This document shows positions 47,597-56,636 of a stretch of DNA of 64,000 bases, piece by piece. The notes beneath the pieces are model-generated. The model was given only the letters and a program-made list of their open reading frames with translations, had not been told where the DNA came from and searched no databases. Location of the stretch: NCBI RefSeq assembly GCF_004349355.1, contig NZ_SMFK01000019.1, forward strand, positions 1 to 64,000. The letters run 5' to 3'. This DNA comes from Flavobacterium cellulosilyticum (GTDB taxonomy: Bacteria > Bacteroidota > Bacteroidia > Flavobacteriales > Flavobacteriaceae). Every line of letters starts with the position of its first letter. The first letter of the stretch is position 1. Position numbers and translations under genes: made by a program.

Positions 47597-48667
47597 TTAC
47601 TTATCCCATTCTTTGCTATCTTTTTTATTCATTCCCCATCTGATTCCTATAAGTGAAACTAAATCTTTAGAGGAATCTGAGGTGAAGTTTTTACCAAAAC
47701 CTCCTGTTAGATGATAATTAGAGTTAATTTTATATTGTATGACGCCAACAGATCTATAATCCTTTCCATTGCCATTCCTTTTGATATATTCATAACCAAA
47801 TGAAAGTGCATCGACGTCTAATTGAATTTTGCAGCCATAATCGAAATATTCCAATTGGTCTGTATAGCCTGAAGTCAAATTGTTGTAAACTGCATTGTCT
47901 TTTATATATCTAACAAATCCATAAAGATTAAGATAATTAGTATCTACTTTTGGAGAAAAGGTAAGAGTACTCCAAACGCCTAGTCGATCTTGTTGATTAT
48001 TTTTGTAAGTGTTATTGGAATATAAAGTACTATATGCTACGGCTAAATCAAGCATTAACAGCGGTTTTTTTAATATCTCAGCAAAATCATCAGCTTTTTC
48101 ATATTCTAAAGATGCTACTATTTCATCACGTTTTTTATAATATTCTTCTGTATTACTTGTTCTAGTTATATTAGGAAAATCTCTTTCCATTCTTGAATCG
48201 GCGTTGTCAACTATTTTTTGTGTTATACTTCTAAAATAGCTGTAAGCTTCAATCATCTCTACTTTATTTGATCGAAAAACCGTTACAATATTCACATTAA
48301 ATCCTGCTGCTATTTTGGTGAGGCTGTCAGTTTGATTGATGACCCCTGAAATATTGGGTCTCAGTAGCTTATTTATGGTAGCTTGTTTAAAATCATTGGT
48401 GTTTTTTCCAAGACCGTAATACTCTAGACCATTAAGCTTTCCTTTGTTTAAACTGAAATCAAGTGAGATATTTGATAAATTTTCAGTATTAATATTGAAA
48501 TCTTTACAATCAGGATTTGAAGTAATTATTGCCGCTGTATTATCGAGTAATGATAATGCTGTAGAATTGAGAATTTGTACTCCTTTTAAATCAATACTAT
48601 TTGCATTGTTTTGAGAGAAACAAATTTGTATAAGAATCAAATAAATATAAGTAAATTGTTTTTTCAT
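47597..48667 (-). CDS. Probable outer-membrane beta-barrel protein, unknown function
   Basis: 356 residues with signal peptide ending CFSQ (~18). The C-terminal half (~235-345) shows alternating strands (LGVWSTLTFSPKV, NLYGFVRYIKD, YGCKIQLDVDALSFGYEYIKR, YRSVGVIQYKINSNYHLTGGFGKNF, DLVSLIGIRWGM) that suggest a small barrel; the N-terminal half is helical and soluble. Its start overlaps the stop of the next upstream gene by ATGA, so the two are coupled. Confidence 0.6.
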   Translation of the reverse strand: MKKQFTYIYLILIQICFSQNNANSIDLKGVQILNSTALSLLDNTAAIITSNPDCKDFNINTENLSNISLDFSLNKGKLNGLEYYGLGKNTNDFKQATINKLLRPNISGVINQTDSLTKIAAGFNVNIVTVFRSNKVEMIEAYSYFRSITQKIVDNADSRMERDFPNITRTSNTEEYYKKRDEIVASLEYEKADDFAEILKKPLLMLDLAVAYSTLYSNNTYKNNQQDRLGVWSTLTFSPKVDTNYLNLYGFVRYIKDNAVYNNLTSGYTDQLEYFDYGCKIQLDVDALSFGYEYIKRNGNGKDYRSVGVIQYKINSNYHLTGGFGKNFTSDSSKDLVSLIGIRWGMNKKDSKEWDK

Positions 48668-49080
48668 ATCAAATCGATTAATGCAACAAAATAGATAAGT
48701 TCTTTGTTTTTGATAATGGTTGGTCCAAAATCATAAGTATTAAATTCTTGATTAGCACCACTAGGATCTTCTATATGGTATTTGAAAATTAATTTCTTCG
48801 CCTTTTCCATAATTACAGCATTGGGTAGTGTATTTAATGATTTAAAACTAATATAAGTTTCAAAGAATAAAAGACCTTTGTTATGTTTGAACATTGGCGT
48901 TAAGGGAATGGAAGCATCAGTGAGATGCATTGGTGTTGTAAATATTGGGTCGTTGGAATTTATTCCATTTTGTAAATCAAGAAATACTTTCGTGTATAAT
49001 GGTATAAAACCCAAATTGTTTGATAGTTCAAAACGGATTCTTATGGCATCGAAGTTCTTTGTGTTATACGATTTATTCAT
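48664..49080 (-). CDS. Small beta-rich hypothetical protein of the lytic cassette
   Basis: 138 residues with no signal peptide and no recognised domain. Alternating strands (AIRIRFELSN, LYTKVFLDLQNG, GLLFFETYISFKSL, AKKLIFKYHI, ELIYFVALIDLI) suggest an all-beta protein, perhaps an immunity, adaptor or chaperone for a neighbouring enzyme. Its ATGA overlap with the barrel gene shows close coupling. Confidence 0.5.
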   Translation of the reverse strand: MNKSYNTKNFDAIRIRFELSNNLGFIPLYTKVFLDLQNGINSNDPIFTTPMHLTDASIPLTPMFKHNKGLLFFETYISFKSLNTLPNAVIMEKAKKLIFKYHIEDPSGANQEFNTYDFGPTIIKNKELIYFVALIDLI

Positions 49081-49132
49081 AAATTCAATAATTTAAATTT
49101 TGACTACTCTATTTCCTCCTTTCCATATTTTT

Positions 49133-50035
49133 TTAAATCTTAACAAACTCGCCAGTTTTAGCATTGTATTTCATAGAAAACTTCCCTAAATCAGTAAGTT
49201 TTTTTATTGTATTCCGAACTGTATTTATTCTAGATTGATAATTCGTATTTCCTATTGTACACAAGTTAGTGAAGGCTTTTTCGTAATTGCCATTTGTATT
49301 AAGTGCTAGTGCTATTCGGTCACTTTTTGCTCTTCCTTGATGTCTGATGTCACAAATCATTTGGCACACATGTGCAGGAACACCATCTAAACCATAACGG
49401 TTATGGTACGATTTCATATTTTCTTTATACAACTCAATTGCCGACGCAACTTGGGCTTTTCTATGATTGGCATCATTAGTGGCCCAATGAATAAATCGGG
49501 CAGAACAAATTAATTCTTGATTTTCGACATCATTAAGTGAAGGGTTTAGGTAATCCATCAAAGCTTGAGAACTGGTATCGCTTTCTAAAGGTGAAAGTGT
49601 TCCATTGGTAGCCTTATAACAAATTCTATTATTGGATAATACTAATTTTGGAAAATAGTCTGATGCATTAGGTAGTTGCAAAAGTCTTCTGAAAAATTTG
49701 ATAAAATCACCATTAGGGACATGAGCAGCATATTGCATAAAACTAAAGGTAAATTGAGCTCTGTCGTATGTATTTAAGCATTTGAAGGAACCCGAACTTT
49801 CAGCCATAGCTGTTGGATATATAAAATATGCCAAAAATCCAAATTCTGAGACATAATCTTCAGGATTATAAGCTAATCCAGTTGTAACCGAAGTGTTGAA
49901 TAAACCATAATTTCCTTCATAATTGGTCTTGCTACCTATAATAAATTTTGGTTCGGATGATTTAATGCGCTGTGCGCTAAAGGTTTTTCTTCCGCTTGAT
50001 GCGATACTACTTGTAATAGAAAAGTCAATTGCCAT
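49133..50035 (-). CDS. Unrecognised, possibly lysozyme-like protein
   Basis: 300 residues, no signal peptide. The segment AMAESSGSFKCLNTYDRAQFTFSFMQYAAHVPNG resembles the active-site Glu and helix pattern of lysozyme-fold muramidases or chitosanases, but it is only a pattern-level likeness. A helical middle (IELYKENMKSYHNRYG) and a winged-helix-like C-terminus follow. A truncated second copy of its first ~12 codons and leader lies at 52151-52280, indicating local duplication. It sits between the barrel-associated gene and the GH19-like enzyme. Confidence 0.5.
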   Translation of the reverse strand: MAIDFSITSSIASSGRKTFSAQRIKSSEPKFIIGSKTNYEGNYGLFNTSVTTGLAYNPEDYVSEFGFLAYFIYPTAMAESSGSFKCLNTYDRAQFTFSFMQYAAHVPNGDFIKFFRRLLQLPNASDYFPKLVLSNNRICYKATNGTLSPLESDTSSQALMDYLNPSLNDVENQELICSARFIHWATNDANHRKAQVASAIELYKENMKSYHNRYGLDGVPAHVCQMICDIRHQGRAKSDRIALALNTNGNYEKAFTNLCTIGNTNYQSRINTVRNTIKKLTDLGKFSMKYNAKTGEFVKI

Positions 50036-50166
50036 AGTGTTATAGTTTAAAATTATTTAAAGTTTCTTGATTGTAATTTTAATTCTGATAGAGTTCTTAT
50101 TCTATTTCTAATTTGTTCATTATGATATTTGTCTTTTAAGATTGTATCTTTTTACAAAGATTAGTA

Positions 50167-50763
50167 TTAAACGGTATGACTTAAAGCAGCATAATATTTT
50201 AAGGCATGATCTTTAATTAAATCCCATTTATCAAGGCCATTGATTATTTTTCGTGCGTTTTTCCAATCACCAGTAGTTGAATTGAAATAATTGGATAGTT
50301 TGGCTCCGGTAAACCAACCTTCGGTCATTCCATAAAACATGATTTTTGTCGCATTATTAATTTCCATTACTCCAGCTGCGTTGTGAAGAAAATCCTGATT
50401 GAGTTTTTTTCCGGCTTTATCATAATTTTCATACCAAGTAAGTTGAACAAAGCCTCGACCATAAAAAACTTCTGTGGTATCAGTATAGGGTATGTTTTTT
50501 TTGTTTTTGTCTTTAGACATCTTTAGCCGACTGGCATATGGTCTTCCTTTTCCTTTTCCCCATTCTTCTATGGGTTGCATAGTTCGACCTGTTTCATGAT
50601 GTGCTGTGCCAAGCATATAAGCTAGCCAACGGTCATCATTATGAGAGTAGTTTTTGTCCCATTCCTCTAAAATGGTGGTTAATCCATTCACTTGTTTGGC
50701 ATTAAAACCACCACCAAATAATGTAATTCTAGCCTGATCGAAGAAAAATTTTCGGTTTATCAT
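50167..50763 (-). CDS. GH19/endolysin-like peptidoglycan or chitin hydrolase
   Basis: 198 residues, no signal peptide. The catalytic Glu motif is TAHHETGRT (E57), and VFYGRGFVQLTWYENY (~99-114) is the hallmark second motif of GH19-type chitinases and phage endolysins. Length fits a single-domain endolysin. Lack of an export signal suggests secretion through a specialised system, cell lysis, or phage origin. 61 bases from the patatin gene. Confidence 0.75.
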   Translation of the reverse strand: MINRKFFFDQARITLFGGGFNAKQVNGLTTILEEWDKNYSHNDDRWLAYMLGTAHHETGRTMQPIEEWGKGKGRPYASRLKMSKDKNKKNIPYTDTTEVFYGRGFVQLTWYENYDKAGKKLNQDFLHNAAGVMEINNATKIMFYGMTEGWFTGAKLSNYFNSTTGDWKNARKIINGLDKWDLIKDHALKYYAALSHTV

Positions 50764-50824
50764 AATTTAAATCTTTTAGAGTTATTAATTGGTTCTGTAT
50801 ATTAAATTGTATAAGAGTGATTGA

Positions 50825-52042
50825 TTACGCAGTAGGCTGATGATCGATCCAATCTTTGTTTGATAAATGAAGTTTAATTTCTTGTATATGATCGGAACCG
50901 TGTGCTGTTACCAATATCCCTCTTTTGGTCACGGGATCAATAAAATCAGTAGTAAACCAATTCCCTTTTCGTTTTGTAATAGCCAGCTCTTTTTCCTCGA
51001 TTGGACAAATGAATTCAGCCATGGCTTCGCCAATTACTTTCATTAGAGGGAATTTGGAAACATCGTCCATTTCAATATTTGATAAAACGTGATCGTCTAA
51101 TTCGTATAATGAATCTGCTTCTAAATTAGGAATGTGTTTAATACTTTTATTTGAAAGTTTTTGAATAGAAGTTGTGTCTAGAGAAATTTGATATCTTCGT
51201 AAATCTAAATTTTTGATAAGTCCACTTCGTAACAAATCTATCTGCATTTCGCTGGCATCTTTACTGGTCTCTTCCATAACATAATTAAGCCAAAATAAGG
51301 CATCGAGACCTTTTGGTGAATCTGTTTTTAAAGGATCCATAAAACGTAAAGTTGTGCCTGTGCCAAAACTAAGAACAACCATTTCTTCTGCTTTATATTT
51401 GTCTTTTCCGGTATAAGTTAATGCTTCTAGTACAGCCGTCATTGCTGGATTGTTGTAGGTAGTTGTTCCTCCATCAACAAAACGTTCAAAAGGAGAGAAA
51501 TAAGTAGGAGCTGACATTGTGGCTTCCAGTACGGACCTTAATAATACAGATTTATAAGTTCCATTGGATACTCCATTTATATTTACGCAAGTAAAAAAGG
51601 TTTCCTCACCTGCACTCAAATCTTTTGAAGTAAAAAAACAATCTAAATTGGATTTTTGATTCAATTCCCCAAGAGTGTCATCGCCAATAATCTGTTTTAA
51701 TAAATTTCTATAATTTTTTTTATCAAATGCCGGTGGATTATAGTATCTATTGGCTAAAAAATTTCTTTTAGTAAATACTCTAGAAACTAAACTGACATAA
51801 TATTCTTCAATTTTTTTGGCATCATTTCGCTTTAAAATTAATCCAGAAATAATTGCACCTGTTGAAGTTCCTGCAACCATATCACACCATTCATAACAAG
51901 GGCTTCCAGCAATTTCCTCCAGTTTCTTTAGTAGTTGAACAGTAAGAATTCCTCGCATTCCACCACCATCAATACTCAAAATAATTTTCTTTTTTTGTGG
52001 TATACCTAAATTTTCATGTGCAATTTCTTTTTTTGTTTTCAT
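50825..52042 (-). CDS. Patatin-like phospholipase
   Basis: 405-residue acyl hydrolase with a full patatin active site: oxyanion loop DGGGMRG (25-31), nucleophile GTSTG (58-62, Ser60) and catalytic DGG (190-192). No signal peptide. The C-terminal part (~285-405) is not recognised. Patatins can be secreted effectors, T6SS-type toxins or CBASS effectors (CapV); no CD-NTase gene lies nearby to support the latter. It is first in the reverse-strand cassette with the GH19-like enzyme and others. Confidence 0.85.
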   Translation of the reverse strand: MKTKKEIAHENLGIPQKKKIILSIDGGGMRGILTVQLLKKLEEIAGSPCYEWCDMVAGTSTGAIISGLILKRNDAKKIEEYYVSLVSRVFTKRNFLANRYYNPPAFDKKNYRNLLKQIIGDDTLGELNQKSNLDCFFTSKDLSAGEETFFTCVNINGVSNGTYKSVLLRSVLEATMSAPTYFSPFERFVDGGTTTYNNPAMTAVLEALTYTGKDKYKAEEMVVLSFGTGTTLRFMDPLKTDSPKGLDALFWLNYVMEETSKDASEMQIDLLRSGLIKNLDLRRYQISLDTTSIQKLSNKSIKHIPNLEADSLYELDDHVLSNIEMDDVSKFPLMKVIGEAMAEFICPIEEKELAITKRKGNWFTTDFIDPVTKRGILVTAHGSDHIQEIKLHLSNKDWIDHQPTA

Positions 52043-52150
52043 AATTGTTTCCTTTTTAGATTAAACTAATTTGATTAGATAATGAAAATGAAAATAAGTT
52101 TTGAAATAGTAGTGTCAGAAGAATGATGGGGATTTATAAAACGCGTTTAA

Positions 52151-52255
52151 TTACCTATAATGAACTTTTATTCGGTTTAATTGATGCGTAATGCATTTAA
52201 AGTTTTTTCTACTTCTACATGAGTGATTGCTTTTAATAGAAAAGTCAATTGGCAT
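52151..52255 (-). pseudogene. Truncated duplicate of the 5' end of the 300-residue cassette protein
   Basis: A 34-codon frame begins MPIDFSIKSN, very like MAIDFSITSS at the start of the gene at 50035. The homology continues into the leader: upstream sequences TTTTAAAATAAAGTACTATG here and TTTAAACTATAACACTATG there share spacing and bases. The rest of 52043-52539 has no other recognised feature. This shows a partial duplication, now mostly deleted. Confidence 0.6.
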
Positions 52256-52539
52256 AGTACTTTATTTTAAAATTATTTCACTAATTTTTAATTTAATACA
52301 CGAAAGAGATGAGTGCTTTTTTGCTTTGATATATAGCTATTATTCAGTAAGTTATGATTTATAAAGATAAATTTAATAAATAAATCAATACAAAATGAAC
52401 CAAGGTAAATTATTGTTAAAATTTATATTAACACGTTGGTTTGTAGATAATTATGTTATAAAATAAAATAAAAGGCGGTGGTTTTTGAGAATTGTGTAGT
52501 TTTTCAATTAATTTTGAAAAATAATTAAATACAAAAATA

Positions 52540-52776
52540 ATGACAAAATTAAAAACACGAGCATTTCTATACCAACTGGGTGGTTTTGCCATATTATTCA
52601 TTTCTTTTAAATATTTAGTAGGGACTTATACGAATTTGACTGGAATGTGGGTTCCAATGACTGCTTTTGTAATAGGGACTATATTGAGTCCAAAATTTCA
52701 GGCTATAAAAACCAAAGAAGGGGAACGTTTATTTATGAAATGGATGTTTATAAAAGGAATAAAGGATATATCTTAA
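52540..52776 (+). CDS. Small conserved two-TM membrane protein
   Basis: 78 residues: helix 1 near 12-26 (FAILFISFKYLVG), helix 2 near 36-50 (MTAFVIGTILSPKF), then a soluble tail. Unknown function; such proteins accompany many flavobacterial chromosomes. It is convergent with the DUF6048 gene, overlapping its end by four bases. Confidence 0.65.
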   Translation: MTKLKTRAFLYQLGGFAILFISFKYLVGTYTNLTGMWVPMTAFVIGTILSPKFQAIKTKEGERLFMKWMFIKGIKDIS

Positions 52777-53588
52777 TTATTTTTTTTAGGAATTGCTTTT
52801 TTCTTGTATAAAGGGACAAAATAAGTAACCGTATAATTAAATCCAGCTCCGAAATTGCCTGCATAAGTTCTATTGAAACCTGGAATATAAAGATTTTCGA
52901 AGTTGTCGGGTTGTTTATTAAAAAGTAAGGTATTCATTCGAAGACTGAAACCTACAAATATATTGTTGATTACTTTTACTTTAAGTCCTGCTACAACCTC
53001 GATCCATCCAGCAGTTAAACCACTATATTTTTCGCCAGAAGGGATACTAGGTAATTCACCCCAATAAGGATTGGGATTGTATATTTTAAAACTGTCTAAT
53101 TGTTGGTTGAATGTGCTCATACCATAGCGTAATCCTATAGAAATAATATTCTCCATATTTAACCAGTTTTCGTAGCCATTATAATCAAAACCAGCTTTTA
53201 TATAAGTCCCTTTAGCGGTTGAAGTTAATCGGGAATCTACAGTAGTTTTATTTTCGTTTCCAAGTTCAGCTGCCAGATAGTAATTTTTTGTCAATCGATA
53301 ATCTCCTACTAATTCAACGCCTTTATAATTTGAATCGTAAAAACCACGTGTTAATTTATACAAATCAACACCTACACGAACTCCATAACGATTCATTTTT
53401 ACAGGAATAGTGTCTGATACTGAAGTTACGGCTGGTTTCACCAAGTCTTGTTTTGGAGCTTCTGTAATTTTCCCTTCTAGTTTGTTTTGATCTGTTGTAG
53501 TAGGAGTTGAGACCGTTTTCTGAGCCTGAACTAAAAACAACGACATAAGAAAACAAAAGCTAAAAATATACTTTAATGTGTGTTTCAT
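52773..53588 (-). CDS. DUF6048-family outer-membrane-like protein
   Basis: 271 residues with signal peptide ending FLVQAQ. The mature protein has a predicted beta-barrel pattern (YRLTKNYYLAAELGNENKT, TYIKAGFDYNGY, IISIGLRYGMS, NIFVGFSLRMNTLLF, GAGFNYTVTYFVPLYKK). It belongs to the pair DUF6452-DUF6048 that usually follows rlmD in flavobacteria. Start overlaps the DUF6452 3' end by 29 bases. Confidence 0.82.
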   Translation of the reverse strand: MKHTLKYIFSFCFLMSLFLVQAQKTVSTPTTTDQNKLEGKITEAPKQDLVKPAVTSVSDTIPVKMNRYGVRVGVDLYKLTRGFYDSNYKGVELVGDYRLTKNYYLAAELGNENKTTVDSRLTSTAKGTYIKAGFDYNGYENWLNMENIISIGLRYGMSTFNQQLDSFKIYNPNPYWGELPSIPSGEKYSGLTAGWIEVVAGLKVKVINNIFVGFSLRMNTLLFNKQPDNFENLYIPGFNRTYAGNFGAGFNYTVTYFVPLYKKKAIPKKNN

Positions 53589-54093
53589 TTTCGTTTTCTA
53601 TGTTACTTTTATCAACTGAAATATACATCCATTTTGGTTTAGTTGCAGGTACAGCGGTTTGCGTATAAGGATTAGTTAAATTTAAAGAAAAAACAGTTTT
53701 AAAACCGCAAGCTCTAGATACAAATATATCTTTTCTGGTGTAATTGAAGGTGACCTCATCAGTATCAATAAGTGAAGCATTTGCATTCCCTGAATTCAGT
53801 ATAAATTGATAGGTTGCAGAGTCCATATCTGTTTTTAATGGAATCGAAATTTTAGTGCCATTTGTCAAATATTTAGAATCAGTAGTCGATGTATTAAAAA
53901 TGATACCTTCTGTCTTTCCTTTTCCAATTACTTTTAAATTCGTAACATTTTTTAAAATAGTAGAGTTATTGATATCATAAAATTCAATTATTAATCTTGG
54001 AGTAGTTGGAGTATTGGCATCACAAATATCATCCTTCTCGCAACTGGAGATAGAGAACATTGCAATCAATATTAGTGTAATTATTTTTTTCAT
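53560..54093 (-). CDS. DUF6452-family lipoprotein
   Basis: 177 residues, lipobox SISSC (C18) with nearby CDANTPTTPRLIIEFYD. Beta-rich, secreted, unknown function. Together with the DUF6048 protein it may form an envelope complex; conservation of this pair beside rlmD is known from other flavobacteria. Confidence 0.78.
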   Translation of the reverse strand: MKKIITLILIAMFSISSCEKDDICDANTPTTPRLIIEFYDINNSTILKNVTNLKVIGKGKTEGIIFNTSTTDSKYLTNGTKISIPLKTDMDSATYQFILNSGNANASLIDTDEVTFNYTRKDIFVSRACGFKTVFSLNLTNPYTQTAVPATKPKWMYISVDKSNIENENETHIKVYF

Positions 54094-54231
54094 AAAGTTT
54101 AAATTTCAAAGCAATGGCAAAAGAATGATAAATTCAATGGCAATAACAAAATCAATGGCAAAAATGAATTTCACTCTGAAATCTAGATTCGGCCTTCTGC
54201 AATCTAAATTCTGCGATCTGCCTTCTGCAAT
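54094..54231. repeat. Short low-complexity direct repeats
   Basis: The intergenic stretch holds CAATGGCAA three times (around 54111, 54137, 54155) and CCTTCTGCAATCTAAA twice (near 54192 and 54221). Such repeats, perhaps slippage products, separate rlmD from DUF6452. No gene is present. Confidence 0.5.
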
Positions 54232-55650
54232 CTAAAATTTTCTTCTTTCCAATAAAACAACATTTTCTACGTGATGCGTCTGTGGAAACATGTCTACTGG
54301 GCGTACTCGAGTCACTTTGTATTTTTCGTCCATTAAAGCCAAATCACGTGCTTGTGTAGCCGAGTTGCAACTAACATACACAATTTTTTCAGGTTCAATT
54401 TTCAATATTTGTTCAATTACATCTTTGTGCATTCCATCACGTGGTGGGTCAGTAATAATAACATCGGGTTTGCCGTGTTGCGCAATAAAACTTTCGTTAA
54501 ATACTACTTTCATATCACCCACATAAAACTCACAATTGGTGATGCTATTACGTTCAGCATTGGCTTTAGCATCAAAAATGGCTTCAGGCACACTTTCTAC
54601 ACCGATAACTTTTTTTGCTTTTTTCGAAACAAACTGAGCAATTGTTCCCGTTCCAGTGTACAAATCATACACGATTTCATTTCCTGTCAATCCAGCATAA
54701 TCACGTGTTATTTTGTATAATTCGTAGGCTTGATCAGAGTTGGTTTGGTAAAAAGATTTGGCATTGATGCTAAATTTCAAACCTTCCATTTCTTCTAAAA
54801 TGTAATCTCGTCCTTTATATAATTTAATATTGGTATCGTATAATGTATCATTTGCTTTGTTATTTACAACATATTGCAATGAGGTAATTTGGGGGAATTT
54901 ATCATAAATATGATCCAAAAGCAATTCTCTGTTGGCTTTGTCATTTTCGAAAAATTGAATCAAAACCATGATTTCACCAGTTGAAGAAGTACGCATCATC
55001 AAGGTTCTAAGTAAACCTCCATGTTCTCTAGGGTTGAAAAAAGTTAGATTATTTTCAATGGCGAAAGCCCTAACTTCGTTGCGAATCGCATTCGATGGGT
55101 CTTCTTGTAAATGACATTTGTTGATGTCAAGAATTTTGTCCCACATTTTTGGAATATGAAAACCAAGTGCATTTCGATTTCCTAAATCTTCGGTACTATC
55201 AATTTCTTTTTCGGTCAGCCAACGACTGTTTGAAAACGAAAACTCCATTTTATTTCTGTAAAAAAACTGTTTTTCAGAACCTAATATCGGTTCAAATTCT
55301 GGAAGTTCAATTTTTCCAATGCGTTGCAAATGGTTAAAAACTTCATTTTGTTTGTAGTGCAATTGCTGGCTGTAGTTCATATTCTGCCATTTGCAACCAC
55401 CACAAACACCAAAATGCTCACAAATTGGTTCAATGCGATGTTCTGAAAATTCGTGGAATTTTACCGCTTTTCCTTCGTAATACGCCTTGCGCTTTTTGTA
55501 GGTTTGCACATCGACCACATCACCGGGAACAACGTTTGGAATAAAGATTACCTTACCATCGGGAGCTTTTGCTACTGATACGCCTTTTGCACCAGCGTCA
55601 AGGACTTTTATATGATCGAAAACGATTTTGTCTGTATTTTTCTTTGCCAT
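54232..55650 (-). CDS. rlmD: 23S rRNA (uracil-C5)-methyltransferase RlmD
   Basis: 472 residues: N-terminal TRAM domain (~5-65), an Fe-S cysteine set CEHFGVCGGC (~78-87) with a fourth ligand in NKCHLQED, then the methyltransferase domain with YDLYTGTGTIAQF, TDPPRDGMH and the catalytic cysteine in YVSCNSATQARDL. It methylates U1939-type uracil of 23S rRNA. Confidence 0.93.
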   Translation of the reverse strand: MAKKNTDKIVFDHIKVLDAGAKGVSVAKAPDGKVIFIPNVVPGDVVDVQTYKKRKAYYEGKAVKFHEFSEHRIEPICEHFGVCGGCKWQNMNYSQQLHYKQNEVFNHLQRIGKIELPEFEPILGSEKQFFYRNKMEFSFSNSRWLTEKEIDSTEDLGNRNALGFHIPKMWDKILDINKCHLQEDPSNAIRNEVRAFAIENNLTFFNPREHGGLLRTLMMRTSSTGEIMVLIQFFENDKANRELLLDHIYDKFPQITSLQYVVNNKANDTLYDTNIKLYKGRDYILEEMEGLKFSINAKSFYQTNSDQAYELYKITRDYAGLTGNEIVYDLYTGTGTIAQFVSKKAKKVIGVESVPEAIFDAKANAERNSITNCEFYVGDMKVVFNESFIAQHGKPDVIITDPPRDGMHKDVIEQILKIEPEKIVYVSCNSATQARDLALMDEKYKVTRVRPVDMFPQTHHVENVVLLERRKF

Positions 55651-55896
55651 GGCGCAAAAATAAGTCTTTGGATTGTTTTATAAATTTAAATTGGGAAATA
55701 TTTTTGAAAGAAGGTGAAATTTTTGGAATCAAAATGGTTTTTGCTTGTTTTCTTATCCAAATAATTATTCGAAAAGCATAAGCAGTTTGTGATTTTCGAA
55801 TTTAATAAAACTTAAAGCTTCATTTTTGTTAGCTACAATAATGACTACCTAATTTAAATGTTCCTGTACGAATCCTTTTGGATAGAAATGTAATAA

Positions 55897-56550
55897 TTAC
55901 AACAGGGCAATTAAATCAGAAGGATGGTTCAAAATATATTGCGCTCCACTTGAAAGTAAATCTTCTTTAGATCGATACCCCCATATTACTCCCACGGCAA
56001 ACATATTGGCATTTCTAGCAGTTTGCATATCTATATCCGAATCTCCGACGAAAATGATTTCTTCGGGTTTTAAACCCATAATTTCACTTATTTCTATCGC
56101 TTTAATTGGATTTGGCTTTTTGAGCAGTTCTGTTGTTAAACCTATGATTGATTCAAAATAGTTTGTAAAAATAGTTGCTGTTACTTGCTTTGTAAGTTCA
56201 TCCGATTTATTTGAAAACACACTTAGTTTAATATTATTGGAACTTAAGTGGTCAAGTAATTCGAAAATCCCATCATACGATTTTGTTTTATTGGTACACG
56301 AATTACTATAAACTTCTATCATCAAATCGTAGCAAATGTCAATTTGGTTTGCATTATTATGAGTGTCTGGCAATGCTTTGCTCACTAAATTTCTAAGACC
56401 ACTGCCTATGAAATATTGATACGCTGTATAACTATGAGTAGGGTAGTGAAGGCCTTGAAGAACTGCATTCATAGCATCTGAAATGTCTTCAAGAGAATTG
56501 ACTAAAGTTCCGTCTAAATCAAAAATAACACCTTTAAATTTCATATTCAT
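55897..56550 (-). CDS. HAD-superfamily phosphatase, phosphoglycolate phosphatase-like
   Basis: 217 residues with all HAD motifs: FDLDGTLVNS (N-terminus), SVFSNKSD, KKPNPI and FVGDSDIDMQTA. The helical cap (~20-90) places it in the Gph/PGP subgroup. Substrate uncertain; likely phosphoglycolate or another small phosphoester. An inner Met two codons later (MKFKG) may be the real start. Confidence 0.85.
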   Translation of the reverse strand: MNMKFKGVIFDLDGTLVNSLEDISDAMNAVLQGLHYPTHSYTAYQYFIGSGLRNLVSKALPDTHNNANQIDICYDLMIEVYSNSCTNKTKSYDGIFELLDHLSSNNIKLSVFSNKSDELTKQVTATIFTNYFESIIGLTTELLKKPNPIKAIEISEIMGLKPEEIIFVGDSDIDMQTARNANMFAVGVIWGYRSKEDLLSSGAQYILNHPSDLIALL

Positions 56551-56636
56551 TTTTTAAATAATCGAAAAGTTACACTTTCCGATTGTAGTTATATTAGTTT
56601 TACAAATATAGGGATAGGAGTGCACTGGCTCATGTA

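Noticed and set aside
48668-48684. AAATCGATTAATGCA near the start of the barrel gene
   Set aside because: Sits inside the upstream coding sequence and lacks the matching flanks of the operator.
50813-50826. TGATTGATTACGCA resembling the pectin operator
   Set aside because: Overlaps the patatin stop, lacks the central TCGA symmetry, and no promoter box is near.
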